NCBI GenBank assembly: GCA_030621085.1
Contig: JAUXIJ010000027.1
Coordinates: forward strand, 1-39,720
Source: Candidatus Cloacimonadota bacterium
GTDB lineage: Bacteria; Cloacimonadota; Cloacimonadia; Cloacimonadales; TCS61
Reading direction: 5' to 3'
DNA: 39,720 bases
Shown: piece after piece, positions 1 through 8,954 of the stretch
Layout: every line of letters begins with the position of its first letter
Position numbering within the stretch: the first letter of the stretch is position 1
Program-made: the position numbers and the translations under genes
The notes under the pieces: model-generated
The model's input: only the letters and a program-made list of their open reading frames with translations
What the model was told of the DNA's origin: nothing
The model's database searches: none

Positions 1-2193
1 GGAGCGCTCGTTACATTATACCAGGATAACGTTGCATACAGTGGAGTTACCGATTCTAACGGTGATGTTACAATTTCTCATTCATTAATTGCCGGCGATG
101 CAAAAATGATAATTACCGGTTTTAATATTGAAACGATCTATGATGACATAGCAGTAATCCCTCCGGGAGGACCTTATGTATTATTTGATTCTTACACTCT
201 GGATGATACGGCAGGAAATGGGAATGGGTTGATGGATTATGGTGAATTCATCCTTCTTACTTTAAGTGTGGAAAATGTGGGAATCGATCAGGCAGATAAT
301 GTAACTGTTACCCTGAGTACAGATGACCAATACATAACCATCACAGATGATACCGAGTTTTATGGAAACATCGCAGCAGGAGCAGTGGTAACAGTAGATG
401 ATGGTTTTGCTGTGGAAGTATGTGATTCCATTCCAGATGAACACATGTTCTTATTCCAGGTGAGTGCTACAGATGGAACTAATACCTGGCTATCCAATTT
501 CGTGATAGAAGCTTATGCTCCTGTATTATGGGCAGGTGAAATGACAATAGATGATGCTGCCGGAAATAATAACGGAGTTCTCGACCCCGGAGAAACGGTT
601 ACAATCACCATTCCTACCTATAACGACGGACACGCCCCTTCACCCGAAGCAATTGCCGATCTGTCCTGTTCGAATGGATTCATAATTATCGAGCAAAGCC
701 CTGTCAACCTGGGAGAGATAGGCAGCCAGTCCTTCGAAGATGCTGTTTACACAGTTACTGCCAGTGATGAGATCACCTTTGGAACACCCGTTACTTTTAA
801 TTATAATGTAACAGCCGGAGAATATATCGTTACCAGGAATTACGACACATCGGTCGGTATATTCATTGAAGACTTTGAATCGGGTGGTTTCACAAACTTT
901 CCGTGGGAATTTGTCGGTTGTAACATTTACTGGCCAAATGTAAACCCGATCGAAGATTTCACGATAATCGATACAATACCTGATATAAACTGGAGCATTG
1001 CAACAGATAGTTTTTACAGTGGAACAGCCAGTGCGAAATCTTATCCTATTACTCACAACCAGGCGTCTTTTATAAATGTAACCGTGAATGTTGCAACAGC
1101 TGGTGAGATCAGTTTTTATTATCGTGTGGCATGTGAATACAGTCCTTCCCAAACTTATTTCTATGATGGATTGATCTTCTTTATAGATGATGTGGAAGCT
1201 GGTCGTTATCAGCCTGAACCCGATGGTTCCTCTCCCTGGACTTATGCCAGTTACCCGGTAACTGCTGGAACACATACGTTTACGTGGGTGTATGTAAAAG
1301 ACAGCAGCGACGGTAGTACTTCTCTGCCGGAAGATTGTGCCTGGGTCGATTATATAGTCTTCCCCACATTGTCTTTAATAAATGGCACAATTGCCGGACA
1401 GGTAACGCTTCTGCCAGCCGGTAACATAGAAGATGTAATAATCTCCACCTATTATGGCTCGACCAATCCGGATGCCAGCGGGTATTATTCTTTTATCAGT
1501 CCTGTGGGAATTTTCGATGTTACTGCCAGCCTTGCCGGATATGAAACTATCACCGTTGATGATGTAGAAGTTTTTGAAAATCAGACCACAATCGTAGATT
1601 TTGTCCTTAATTACCTGGCTCCTCCCATTAACCTCGAAGGAGAATTAAATGATTGTTATGTCTCCCTGAGTTGGGAACAATCAGAAACCGGTACCAGAGA
1701 TTTTCAGCATTATAATATCTATCGTAATGTTGACAGTGGAACGTTCACACTTCTGGATACAACCCTTGCTTTAACCTATGTAGATTCTTTGTTCGAAAGC
1801 GGAGATTACGGATATTACGTTACAGCAGAATACAGTCAGAATGATGAAAGTGACCCGACCAATATAGTAATAATCTCTTATGTGCAATCTGATGCAGGTA
1901 ACGAATTAATCCCCATTTCTACCAAGCTGAATGGAAATTATCCTAATCCTTTCAATCCTACCACTTCTATTAAATATGCACTTCATGAAGATGCAAGAAC
2001 CTGTATTGAAATATTCAATATAAAGGGTCAAAAAGTGAAAACACTAGTTGATAAACGACAATCTGCAGGTTATCATACAATTATGTGGAACGGTAAAGAT
2101 TCAAATGAAAAACCGGTCTCTTCTGGAATTTATTTCTATAGAATGCGAACAGACGGCTATGATAAAACAAAGAGGATGCTGCTGCTGAAATAG
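1..2193 (+). CDS. C-terminal part of a T9SS-secreted gingipain-like (C25) protein, 5' truncated
   Basis: The frame is open from base 1, so the ATG at 106 is internal and the gene starts before the window. The visible 730 residues begin with an Ig-like strand pattern (GALVTLYQDNVAYSGVTD...) followed by IPPGGPYVLF, which I associate with the C-terminal domain of gingipain-type C25 proteases. No catalytic domain is visible, so protease identity is inferred. Next come a GNGNG..DYGE-type CARDB-like repeat present twice (about residues 60-260), a jelly-roll-like domain starting EDFESGGF (about 289-457), a carboxypeptidase-regulatory-like domain (460-537), a fibronectin type III domain (539-630) and a T9SS type A sorting tail (NYPNPFNP at about 646, ending MLLLK). 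The product should be exported by T9SS and sit on the cell surface. It is followed by three more T9SS cargo genes on the same strand. Confidence 0.8.
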   Translation, partial: GALVTLYQDNVAYSGVTDSNGDVTISHSLIAGDAKMIITGFNIETIYDDIAVIPPGGPYVLFDSYTLDDTAGNGNGLMDYGEFILLTLSVENVGIDQADNVTVTLSTDDQYITITDDTEFYGNIAAGAVVTVDDGFAVEVCDSIPDEHMFLFQVSATDGTNTWLSNFVIEAYAPVLWAGEMTIDDAAGNNNGVLDPGETVTITIPTYNDGHAPSPEAIADLSCSNGFIIIEQSPVNLGEIGSQSFEDAVYTVTASDEITFGTPVTFNYNVTAGEYIVTRNYDTSVGIFIEDFESGGFTNFPWEFVGCNIYWPNVNPIEDFTIIDTIPDINWSIATDSFYSGTASAKSYPITHNQASFINVTVNVATAGEISFYYRVACEYSPSQTYFYDGLIFFIDDVEAGRYQPEPDGSSPWTYASYPVTAGTHTFTWVYVKDSSDGSTSLPEDCAWVDYIVFPTLSLINGTIAGQVTLLPAGNIEDVIISTYYGSTNPDASGYYSFISPVGIFDVTASLAGYETITVDDVEVFENQTTIVDFVLNYLAPPINLEGELNDCYVSLSWEQSETGTRDFQHYNIYRNVDSGTFTLLDTTLALTYVDSLFESGDYGYYVTAEYSQNDESDPTNIVIISYVQSDAGNELIPISTKLNGNYPNPFNPTTSIKYALHEDARTCIEIFNIKGQKVKTLVDKRQSAGYHTIMWNGKDSNEKPVSSGIYFYRMRTDGYDKTKRMLLLK
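2125..2192 (+). repeat. 68-bp exact repeat encoding the end of a sorting tail, copy 1
   Basis: These 68 bases are identical to 8300-8367 and encode the last 22 residues of the T9SS tail (GIYFYRMR...MLLLK). The tails of the two intervening T9SS genes have diverged freely, so identity at synonymous sites suggests recent copying or gene conversion. Confidence 0.85.
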
Positions 2194-2195
2194 TT

Positions 2196-2245
2196 TTAAT
2201 CCCCTCTTTAATTCTCCCCCTATCAGGGGGAGTTAATGGGGGTTG
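2196..2245. repeat. intergenic palindromic repeat (long imperfect hairpin)
   Basis: An inverted repeat has arms CTCCCCC and GGGGGAG around a short loop. It is extended outward by TTAATT/TTAA and CCCC/GGGG blocks, giving an imperfect hairpin of about 45 bases. There is no T run, so it is not a canonical terminator. It resembles the short interspersed palindromes found between genes in many bacterial genomes. The rest of the gap to the next gene (2246-2360) shows no gene. Confidence 0.6.
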
Positions 2246-2360
2246 CATAACCATTCGGGACGGTTAATTGATCTTTTGTCTTATCCTTAAAGTCACTGCA
2301 AGAAGTTGGAGATTTCAATCCAGCTTTTGACGGAGGGATTCAGGGTGAGGTAGTATAATA

Positions 2361-4478
2361 ATGAAAAAAATATATATTTCTTTAATCTTTATTCTTTTTA
2401 CCTTTAATCTTTATTCGATTGAAGTAGGCGGTTACATCACCGAGAACACAACCTGGAGTCCGGTTAACAACCCTTATCTTGTTACAGAAAATATTCATGT
2501 TGATGCTGGAGTAACCTTAACAATATTACCCGGTACGGAGATAAAATTGAGCGGTGCAACTCATACAACATGGTCTGAGTTTAATCAGAACTTTTGGCTT
2601 TATAGTGGTGATTCTGTAGCAAAAATGTTCTGGGTGGACGGTAGAATAGTTGCAGAAGGTACAGAGCAAGACAGTATAATATTCACACGAATGCAAAATG
2701 ATCCCGACTATTGTTGGGGCTGTATTTACTCACCGGAACAAGCTGAAATGAGTATTTTTAAATATTGCAAATTCGAGTATTCTGCGGGTATTGGTATTTA
2801 TGTAAGTAGAGTTGCCTGGCATACTCTATCGTTTTATAACGAAATGGCTATAGTCCAAAACTGTGACTTTTTGAATTATAGAGGTGGATTGAGTGTAGGT
2901 TATGCAACAAAATACACAGAGGTACTTCATAATAAATTCTCTTATGATTCTAATTTAAATAGTCTTATTCAATCCTCTCACATCACTGATTTACAGATTT
3001 ATAGTAATGAAGAGGGCTTTAAACCGGCTTTGATTGCAGGAAATCAGTTTCCAAATAGAGGGTTTATCTTTTTATCGTCTATCAATTTTGTAAATAATTT
3101 CAATAGTATTTCTGATATTTGTATCGGTTCAATAAATGGTTCATATTTTTATGATAATACTATTACATATAATCAAGGGTGGGGTGGTATAACAGGTGGC
3201 AATAGTGGTGATTCCCTTTATATCAAGAACAATCAGTTCATCGGAGGAAATAAAGGAATAAGTATAGATTATGCTTATGTAGAGGTAATTGATAATTATT
3301 TTGAAGATTGTAGAATAACTATAAGCCATTCATCTTTGAGTAAGATTATTAATAATATTATTGTTAATAATCCAGAGCCAACTTCAAATCCGGCAATATC
3401 GGGTAATGTCGATGTCATCACAAACAATATAATCAATAACTGTGGTGTGGGATTATCTGGAAGCGGAGCAACACAATTTTCCAATAATATCATTTCCAAT
3501 AATCATACTATATGTTCTTTTCTAACAGACACTAATATTATTGAAAATGAAATAATTATTTGTAATGATGAGATATTTCTTCATACTCCCTCAGTTCATG
3601 GTAATCCTATATTCCGTAATTGCATTCTTGATTTTGAACTTCCTGATGGATGTATAGATGGCGGTGGCAATATCTGGGTGGATTCCCTGCAAGTACAAAC
3701 ACTTTTTGAGGATATGCAAAACGGAGATTTTCATTTGATTGAAGGCAGCTTGGCAATTGATGCAGGATTTAATACACCATATTATCATCCATTTGACCTG
3801 GACTATAATAAACGAGTCTGGGATGGGAATGGTAACGGACAGGCAAGAATCGATATTGGTCCTTACGAGTATGGGGCGCCTACTCTTGGCAGTATCGAGG
3901 GTTACACATACAATCCCACAACTGGAGAACCTGTGGATTATGTTCTCATTAAAATCAATAACCAGCCGGGTGAATTTACTTTCTCTAGTGGTTCAGGTGA
4001 TTTCCAATACAAACTTCCTGCCGGTGTTTACGATATTTATGCAGAGAGAGTATTTTACGAAGATGTAATCGAGTATGAAATAGAAATCTTTGATGGTCAA
4101 ATTACACAGGTACAAATTCCAATGCAGGGAACTGTGGATGTGGAAGAACATACAATAATTCCGTTAGCGAATAACTTTAATCTTTCCAACTATCCTAATC
4201 CGTTTAACCCGAGTACTACTATTTCTTTTGAATTAGCCACAAAGGACGCTAAGAACGCAAAGCTTGAAATTTATAATGTGAAAGGGCAAAAGGTAAAAGT
4301 TCTTTCCCCGAGCTTGTGTCATCCTGAGTTTATCGAAGGGCGAGGGGAAAGAAAATACAATATCGTCTGGAATGGAACTGATAACAATAATAAACCTGTA
4401 GCATCTGGGATTTATTTCTATAAATTAAATATCAATAATAATCTTGTAGCTAATAATAAAATGCTTTTACTAAAATGA
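2361..4478 (+). CDS. T9SS-secreted right-handed beta-helix protein
   Basis: This 705-residue protein starts with a signal peptide (MKKIYISLIFILFTFNLYS). It then has an N-terminal cap (VGGYITENTTWSPVNNPY, followed by GVTLTILPGTEIKL), typical of secreted proteins with a parallel beta-helix. Residues 90-450 are rich in N.I..N turn repeats. An IDAG...DLDYN.RVWDGN.NG...IDIGPYEY segment (about 470-505) closes the helix. A carboxypeptidase-regulatory-like domain (about 508-590) and a T9SS type A tail (NYPNPFNPSTTISF to MLLLK) follow. GTGAGG lies about 10 bases before the ATG. The next gene starts 9 bases after the stop and is a clear paralogue. Ligand and function are unknown; a surface adhesin or polysaccharide-binding role is a guess. 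The sorting tail carries an unusual insertion at 4303-4350. Confidence 0.9.
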   Translation: MKKIYISLIFILFTFNLYSIEVGGYITENTTWSPVNNPYLVTENIHVDAGVTLTILPGTEIKLSGATHTTWSEFNQNFWLYSGDSVAKMFWVDGRIVAEGTEQDSIIFTRMQNDPDYCWGCIYSPEQAEMSIFKYCKFEYSAGIGIYVSRVAWHTLSFYNEMAIVQNCDFLNYRGGLSVGYATKYTEVLHNKFSYDSNLNSLIQSSHITDLQIYSNEEGFKPALIAGNQFPNRGFIFLSSINFVNNFNSISDICIGSINGSYFYDNTITYNQGWGGITGGNSGDSLYIKNNQFIGGNKGISIDYAYVEVIDNYFEDCRITISHSSLSKIINNIIVNNPEPTSNPAISGNVDVITNNIINNCGVGLSGSGATQFSNNIISNNHTICSFLTDTNIIENEIIICNDEIFLHTPSVHGNPIFRNCILDFELPDGCIDGGGNIWVDSLQVQTLFEDMQNGDFHLIEGSLAIDAGFNTPYYHPFDLDYNKRVWDGNGNGQARIDIGPYEYGAPTLGSIEGYTYNPTTGEPVDYVLIKINNQPGEFTFSSGSGDFQYKLPAGVYDIYAERVFYEDVIEYEIEIFDGQITQVQIPMQGTVDVEEHTIIPLANNFNLSNYPNPFNPSTTISFELATKDAKNAKLEIYNVKGQKVKVLSPSLCHPEFIEGRGERKYNIVWNGTDNNNKPVASGIYFYKLNINNNLVANNKMLLLK
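4303..4350. repeat. short repeat-like insertion within the sorting-tail coding sequence
   Basis: Between the conserved GQKVKVL strand and the IVWNG turn the tail has about 16 extra residues (SPSLCHPEFIEGRGER). The DNA is bounded by 7-bp inverted ends TTTCCCC and GGGGAAA and contains TGTCATCCTGAGTTTATCGA, which I recall as part of a common intergenic repeat motif. It keeps the frame. The tail of the gene at 4488 has a different, shorter extension at the same place. Confidence 0.5.
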
Positions 4479-4487
4479 GAGATTAAT

Positions 4488-6563
4488 ATGAAAAGTAAAT
4501 CCATTTTCTTAATAACATTTCTAACCATAACAACAATTACTTCAGCCATAGAAGTTGGTGGTCATATCATGGAAGATACTGTATGGAACCCGGAGAACAA
4601 CCCATATTTATTAATCGGAAATATCTTTATAGACGAAGGTGTTACTTTGACGATCCAGCCGGGAATCCAAATAAAGCTGGGTTCAGCATTATTGAACAAT
4701 AATAATTATGTAAATGGAGAATACTTCATGCTTGTAGGTGAAGAGTCCGTTGCTAAAATGTTCTGGGTAGATGGCAGTATTATTGCGGAAGGTACGGAAC
4801 AAGACAGCATTATATTTACAAGAGATAATGATGATCTATACAATCATTGGGGAACAATATATTTTAATAATACCTCTCAAAAAAGTAAATTTGAACACTG
4901 TTTATTTGAATATTCCTCGTTAATATGCATTGATTTTTGCAATGAGGCGAAAGGAGTTGTTTCCGGCAAAGTAAGTGAACTTTCTATCAAAGATTGTACT
5001 TTTAGAGATAATTATTATGGGATATTTGCGAACAATAACGACCAAGTAGAAATAACGAATAATACTTTTTATTTACAAGATGGCATGAATCCGGAATGGT
5101 TAAATGGCTCATATCAATATGTTGAAATTAATAATGAAGACGAAAACCAAGCAGATATTTTATTCAGTGGTAATTGTTTGCCCGATAGTAATATTGTTAA
5201 AATATATAATTGTAATATTCTCATGAGCAACAACATTCTTTCAAATGTGATCCTTAGCTCTGAAAATTATACTCATTATTATATAAGCGAAAATCAAATA
5301 TTAAGTAATTATACTGTTAATGCATATTACATTAATTCTATTATCAATCGTGAAGAAACCTACATAGACAACAATTCATTTGAATCTGATCCCAACTCAT
5401 CTTGTTCTTTTTACCTAAAAGATGGAATTATTTCAAATAATTCATTTAATAATATTAAACTTTCTCTCAGTCATCCCTCATATAGCGAAACACATATTTT
5501 CTCAAATAATATTGTTTATGGAAATCGCATTTATTTGTATGATGATTATCAATTTATAAATAATGTAATAGATTCTTGCTTTCTTGATTCTTCATACTTA
5601 GTAAACGTTGAATTGAATAATTGTTTCCTCAAACTAACCGGTACAGATATTGCTGCTGCGAATCATATAGATTTTCTTAACTGCTCCATTTTTGGCGTTT
5701 TTGACTTCTACAATTTAATGTTCCAAAATTGCATTACGATGGAAAATATTCCAGCTCAGAACAATGGGGGTAATAATATTCAAATCGAGGAATCAGCTTT
5801 AGATTCAATATATGTAAACTATTATGGAAATGATTTTCATCTTATCGAAGGCAGCCTGGCAATAGATGCCGGATTAGATACAACTGGTTATTATTATCCA
5901 TTTGATTTGGATTACAACACCAGAGTCTGGGATGGTAACGGAAATGGTAGTGCAATCATCGATATTGGACCTTATGAATATGTAGCACCAGCTCTTGGTG
6001 GCATCCAGGGTTTCACATACAATCCCACAACCGGAGGACCTGTAGATTATGTGCTGTTAAAAATCAATAATGAACCGGGAGAATTCACTTTCTCAGGTAG
6101 TTTAGGAAACTTCGAGTTCAAACTTCCTGCAGGAGTTTATGATGTATATTGTGAACGTGTATTTTATGATGATGTAATTGAATACCAAATGGAAGTATTT
6201 GATGGGCAATTTACCGTTGTGTTTATTCCAATGATAGAAACCGTGGATGTTGAAAAAAATGAAATAATTTCTTTAGTAGATGATTTTAATTTAACAAATT
6301 ATCCTAATCCTTTCAATCCGAGTACAACGATAACTTTTGAATTATCCGCTGAGGACTCAGAGAACGCAAAGATTGAAATCTATAATTTGAAGGGTCAGAA
6401 AGTTAGAACACTTCATCCATCCCCAAACAGGAGTTTAGGAATGAAAAGTGTAATATGGAACGGTAAAGACAGTAACAATAAAGCAGTTGCATCGGGAATT
6501 TACTTCTACAAAATTTCTACAGATAAAAAAACAGCTATGAAAAAAATGTTGTTGCTCAAATAG
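4488..6563 (+). CDS. T9SS-secreted right-handed beta-helix protein, tandem paralogue
   Basis: This 691-residue protein has a signal peptide (MKSKSIFLITFLTITTITSA). Its N-terminal cap (VGGHIMEDTVWNPENNPY), SVAKMFWVDG.I.AEGTEQDSIIFTR block, DLDYN.RVWDGNGNG helix end, carboxypeptidase-regulatory-like domain (GGIQGFTYNPTTGGPVDYVL) and T9SS tail all match the preceding protein. The two are tandem duplicates. The middle of the helix (about residues 130-440) is much less alike, so the exposed faces have diverged while the scaffold and export signals were kept. It starts 9 bases after the upstream stop with a weak GAG ribosome site, so the two are probably co-transcribed. The binding target is unknown. 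Confidence 0.9.
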   Translation: MKSKSIFLITFLTITTITSAIEVGGHIMEDTVWNPENNPYLLIGNIFIDEGVTLTIQPGIQIKLGSALLNNNNYVNGEYFMLVGEESVAKMFWVDGSIIAEGTEQDSIIFTRDNDDLYNHWGTIYFNNTSQKSKFEHCLFEYSSLICIDFCNEAKGVVSGKVSELSIKDCTFRDNYYGIFANNNDQVEITNNTFYLQDGMNPEWLNGSYQYVEINNEDENQADILFSGNCLPDSNIVKIYNCNILMSNNILSNVILSSENYTHYYISENQILSNYTVNAYYINSIINREETYIDNNSFESDPNSSCSFYLKDGIISNNSFNNIKLSLSHPSYSETHIFSNNIVYGNRIYLYDDYQFINNVIDSCFLDSSYLVNVELNNCFLKLTGTDIAAANHIDFLNCSIFGVFDFYNLMFQNCITMENIPAQNNGGNNIQIEESALDSIYVNYYGNDFHLIEGSLAIDAGLDTTGYYYPFDLDYNTRVWDGNGNGSAIIDIGPYEYVAPALGGIQGFTYNPTTGGPVDYVLLKINNEPGEFTFSGSLGNFEFKLPAGVYDVYCERVFYDDVIEYQMEVFDGQFTVVFIPMIETVDVEKNEIISLVDDFNLTNYPNPFNPSTTITFELSAEDSENAKIEIYNLKGQKVRTLHPSPNRSLGMKSVIWNGKDSNNKAVASGIYFYKISTDKKTAMKKMLLLK

Positions 6564-6592
6564 CTGTAGACAAGCAAATAAGGACTAAATTT

Positions 6593-8368
6593 ATGAGTGA
6601 TAGAATAAAACTCGTTTCCATATTAATAATAATATCAATTTCTTCTATTTCATCAATTAATATTCGTGAAGATGTTAGTGGAATATGGAATCAGCCCGAA
6701 TATGTTATTAATAATGATATTAGAGTTCTTTCCGGTGATACTTTGATTATTGAAGATGGAGTAGCAGTAAAATTCAATGGTGACTATCAATTTGAGATCA
6801 ACGGATCTTTATTTGTTCTAGGAACTGAAGAATCAAAGGTTCAATTTGAATCTTATCAGGAAGATGAAAAATGGAAAGGAATTATATTCTGTAACTACAA
6901 TTCATCGATTGACAGCAGTTATGTTCACTATGCCGAAATTAGAGACTGTCTGGACCAAAATGGTGGTGGAGTTTCTATATTAGAGTATTCAAATCTATTA
7001 ATCGAGAATTCTAAAATATTTGATTGTTTAGCTGTATTTGGCGGTGGGATATATATAAATTATGCACATCCAACGATACGGAATACTGAAATATGCAGTA
7101 ATTGTGCATCTGCTGATGGCGGTGGAATTTATGCAAATCACTGCAATGTAGTTTTAGATAATATTCATGTGCATGATAATGAATCGGGGAATAACGCCGG
7201 AGGAGTATTTATAAATTATAATCGACCGATGATCACAAATTGCATAATTGAATTTAATACTGCACAAGGTAATGGTGGTGGTATGCTTGTCCAAAATCAT
7301 TATGTAGGTTCTGAAATAAGAGACTGCATTATTAGTAATAACTCAGCAGGAATGCGAGGAGGTGGATATTATGATGATGATGGTCGTAGTAATGTTTATT
7401 CATCAGCATTTGAAGAAAATACATCGTATTTAGGTGGTGCTTGTTTCATTAGCAATGATGCCAGTAATTTTACTAATTGCGAATTTAGTAACAATAATTC
7501 TGAATTCGGTGGTGGTGCAATTTATATGAGTTACGCCGATTCAAGATTCATTAATTGCCTGTTTAGTTATAACGCGTCAGATTTTGGTGGTGCATTTTAT
7601 TCAACAAGCCATTCATCAGCCAAAATCATTAATTCTAATTTAGTCTGGAATCATGCAGTTTACAATGGTGGTGGCTATCTTACTATAATTGATAATGGAG
7701 TGGAAATTTACAATTCAATATTTTATTATAATAATACTGACGAAATACTTGGGAATCAAATCAATATAGGATCAACAACAAGTGAAACCTATATTAAATT
7801 CTGCAATATCCAGAACGGGCTGGATGGCATATCCGGTCATCCTGAAATAATGCAACCTCCATTGTATGAAAACAATATAGCATCTCTTCCTCTTTTTGCA
7901 GATTCATTAGCAGATTTTTCATTGCTTACAGGTTCCCCATGCATAAATGTTGGGACATTATATTTGCCAGAGGGCATAGTGTTACCTGAACTTGATCTTG
8001 CTGGAAATCCTAGAATTTATGGAGATTTTGTAGATATGGGTGCATATGAATGGCAAGGTGTGAATGTAGATAACTCTCAATTATCTATTGATAATTTTCA
8101 ACTGAGCAATTATCCTAATCCTTTCAACCCTGAAACCACAATCTCATTTTCTCTCGCCCAAGACGCAAAGAACACAGAGATAATAATTTATAATATCAAA
8201 GGACAGAAGGTGAAACAGATCGTTTGTGGTCAACTTTCCGCAGGTCAGCACTCAGTGATCTGGAACGGTAAAGACTCAAATGAAAAACCAGTTGCCTCGG
8301 GAATTTATTTCTATAGAATGCGAACAGACGGCTATGATAAAACAAAGAGGATGCTGCTGCTGAAATAA
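6593..8368 (+). CDS. T9SS-secreted polymorphic beta-helix protein (GGG-I-Y repeats)
   Basis: This 591-residue protein has a hydrophobic N-terminus (about residues 8-24) that acts as a signal sequence. It continues with an INIREDVSGIW cap and LSGDTLIIEDGVAVKF strand. Residues 90-400 hold repeats of the form N..I..N.A..GGG.Y, the pattern of Chlamydia-polymorphic-protein-like parallel beta-helices. PCINVGT...DLAGNPRIYGDFVDMGAYEW closes the helix, and a T9SS type A tail follows. It is the last gene of the + strand series, 29 bases after the previous stop, with AAGGA before the ATG. The final 68 bases are identical to the end of the first gene in the window. It is probably a surface-exposed protein; the specific role is unknown. 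Confidence 0.9.
   Translation: MSDRIKLVSILIIISISSISSINIREDVSGIWNQPEYVINNDIRVLSGDTLIIEDGVAVKFNGDYQFEINGSLFVLGTEESKVQFESYQEDEKWKGIIFCNYNSSIDSSYVHYAEIRDCLDQNGGGVSILEYSNLLIENSKIFDCLAVFGGGIYINYAHPTIRNTEICSNCASADGGGIYANHCNVVLDNIHVHDNESGNNAGGVFINYNRPMITNCIIEFNTAQGNGGGMLVQNHYVGSEIRDCIISNNSAGMRGGGYYDDDGRSNVYSSAFEENTSYLGGACFISNDASNFTNCEFSNNNSEFGGGAIYMSYADSRFINCLFSYNASDFGGAFYSTSHSSAKIINSNLVWNHAVYNGGGYLTIIDNGVEIYNSIFYYNNTDEILGNQINIGSTTSETYIKFCNIQNGLDGISGHPEIMQPPLYENNIASLPLFADSLADFSLLTGSPCINVGTLYLPEGIVLPELDLAGNPRIYGDFVDMGAYEWQGVNVDNSQLSIDNFQLSNYPNPFNPETTISFSLAQDAKNTEIIIYNIKGQKVKQIVCGQLSAGQHSVIWNGKDSNEKPVASGIYFYRMRTDGYDKTKRMLLLK
8300..8367 (+). repeat. 68-bp exact repeat encoding the end of a sorting tail, copy 2
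   Basis: Identical over 68 bases to 2125-2192. Upstream of the identical block the two tails differ at scattered sites, which places one edge of a conversion tract close to base 8300. Confidence 0.85.
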
Positions 8369-8401
8369 CCTTGCGAACGGTTGTAAGACATTTTGAATGG
8401 T

Positions 8402-8439
8402 TAAAAAAATATAGGTTGTCAAGCTGGAGCTTGGCAACC
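8402..8439 (-). terminator. Rho-independent terminator of the pilin operon, built from a palindromic repeat
   Basis: Bases 8414-8439 form a 12-bp near-perfect hairpin (GGTTGTCAAGCT against AGCTTGGCAACC, one G-T pair, 2-base loop). On the - strand the hairpin is followed within a few bases by TATATTTTTTT (8403-8412). This fits termination of the leftward operon that ends at 8502. The arm resembles the widespread GGTTGCCAAGCTCCAGC interspersed palindrome, so a repeat may have been recruited as a terminator. Confidence 0.65.
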
Positions 8440-8501
8440 AGAATTGAAAATATAACTCGGGTCGGTTTGTTGTTTTCAAATCGATTCGAGATTTTCTTTT
8501 T

Positions 8502-8921
8502 TTAATTATTTATAACTGTAACGATCTGGCAATTAACACCCTGAATGGTCATGGTTGCCTGCACATTTGTGCTGTTGTTGTTACCTGTTTCGGTTCCTAC
8601 ACCGATAATAGTTAAAATATCCCCACTGGACGAAAAAGTATAAATCCCATTATTAGAGGAAGTTGTACTAGTGGTGGGATCATAATTAAAGCCCAGCCAG
8701 TAACCGAGCCTATCGACATCCCATGCTCTTCCTCCACCGCCCATTGAAGCAGGAGTTTTGTAGAAAGCATTAGCAACACCGGCATAGATGTTCATTTCAG
8801 AGATCATTGCCTGCCGGTTTATATTACGCGAGTTCTGGTTGAACATATCCAGTCCTACCGAAACAGCTACACCTATTATTAACACCGCCAGAATAAGCAT
8901 GAGGAATTGCTGATAACCCAT
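8502..8921 (-). CDS. small pilin-like protein with an N-terminal membrane helix
   Basis: This 139-residue protein starts MGYQQFLMLILAVLIIGVAV. The very short leader before a hydrophobic helix is similar in layout to type IV pilins with minimal leaders, with possible cleavage after Gly2. The usual Glu at position +5 is absent, so processing by a prepilin peptidase is uncertain. After the helix comes a pilin-like amphipathic stretch (residues 25-55), then a Ser/Thr/Asn/Gly-rich globular part. It is the last gene of an operon with a PilT-like ATPase, which supports a pilus or secretion role. The ribosome site AAGGA is about 12 bases from the ATG. It could also be an unrelated single-pass membrane protein. 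Confidence 0.7.
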   Translation of the reverse strand: MGYQQFLMLILAVLIIGVAVSVGLDMFNQNSRNINRQAMISEMNIYAGVANAFYKTPASMGGGGRAWDVDRLGYWLGFNYDPTTSTTSSNNGIYTFSSSGDILTIIGVGTETGNNNSTNVQATMTIQGVNCQIVTVINN

Positions 8922-8954
8922 AATTTCTTATTTCCTTAAAGAGGATATCTCATT

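Noticed and set aside
640..1275. 211-residue ORF on the - strand inside the first gene
   Set aside because: It is antisense to a clear multi-domain T9SS gene and has unnatural composition. It is a shadow frame.
3739..4068. 109-residue + strand ORF in another frame of the second gene
   Set aside because: It lies fully inside a conserved domain-coding region in a different frame, with no start signal.
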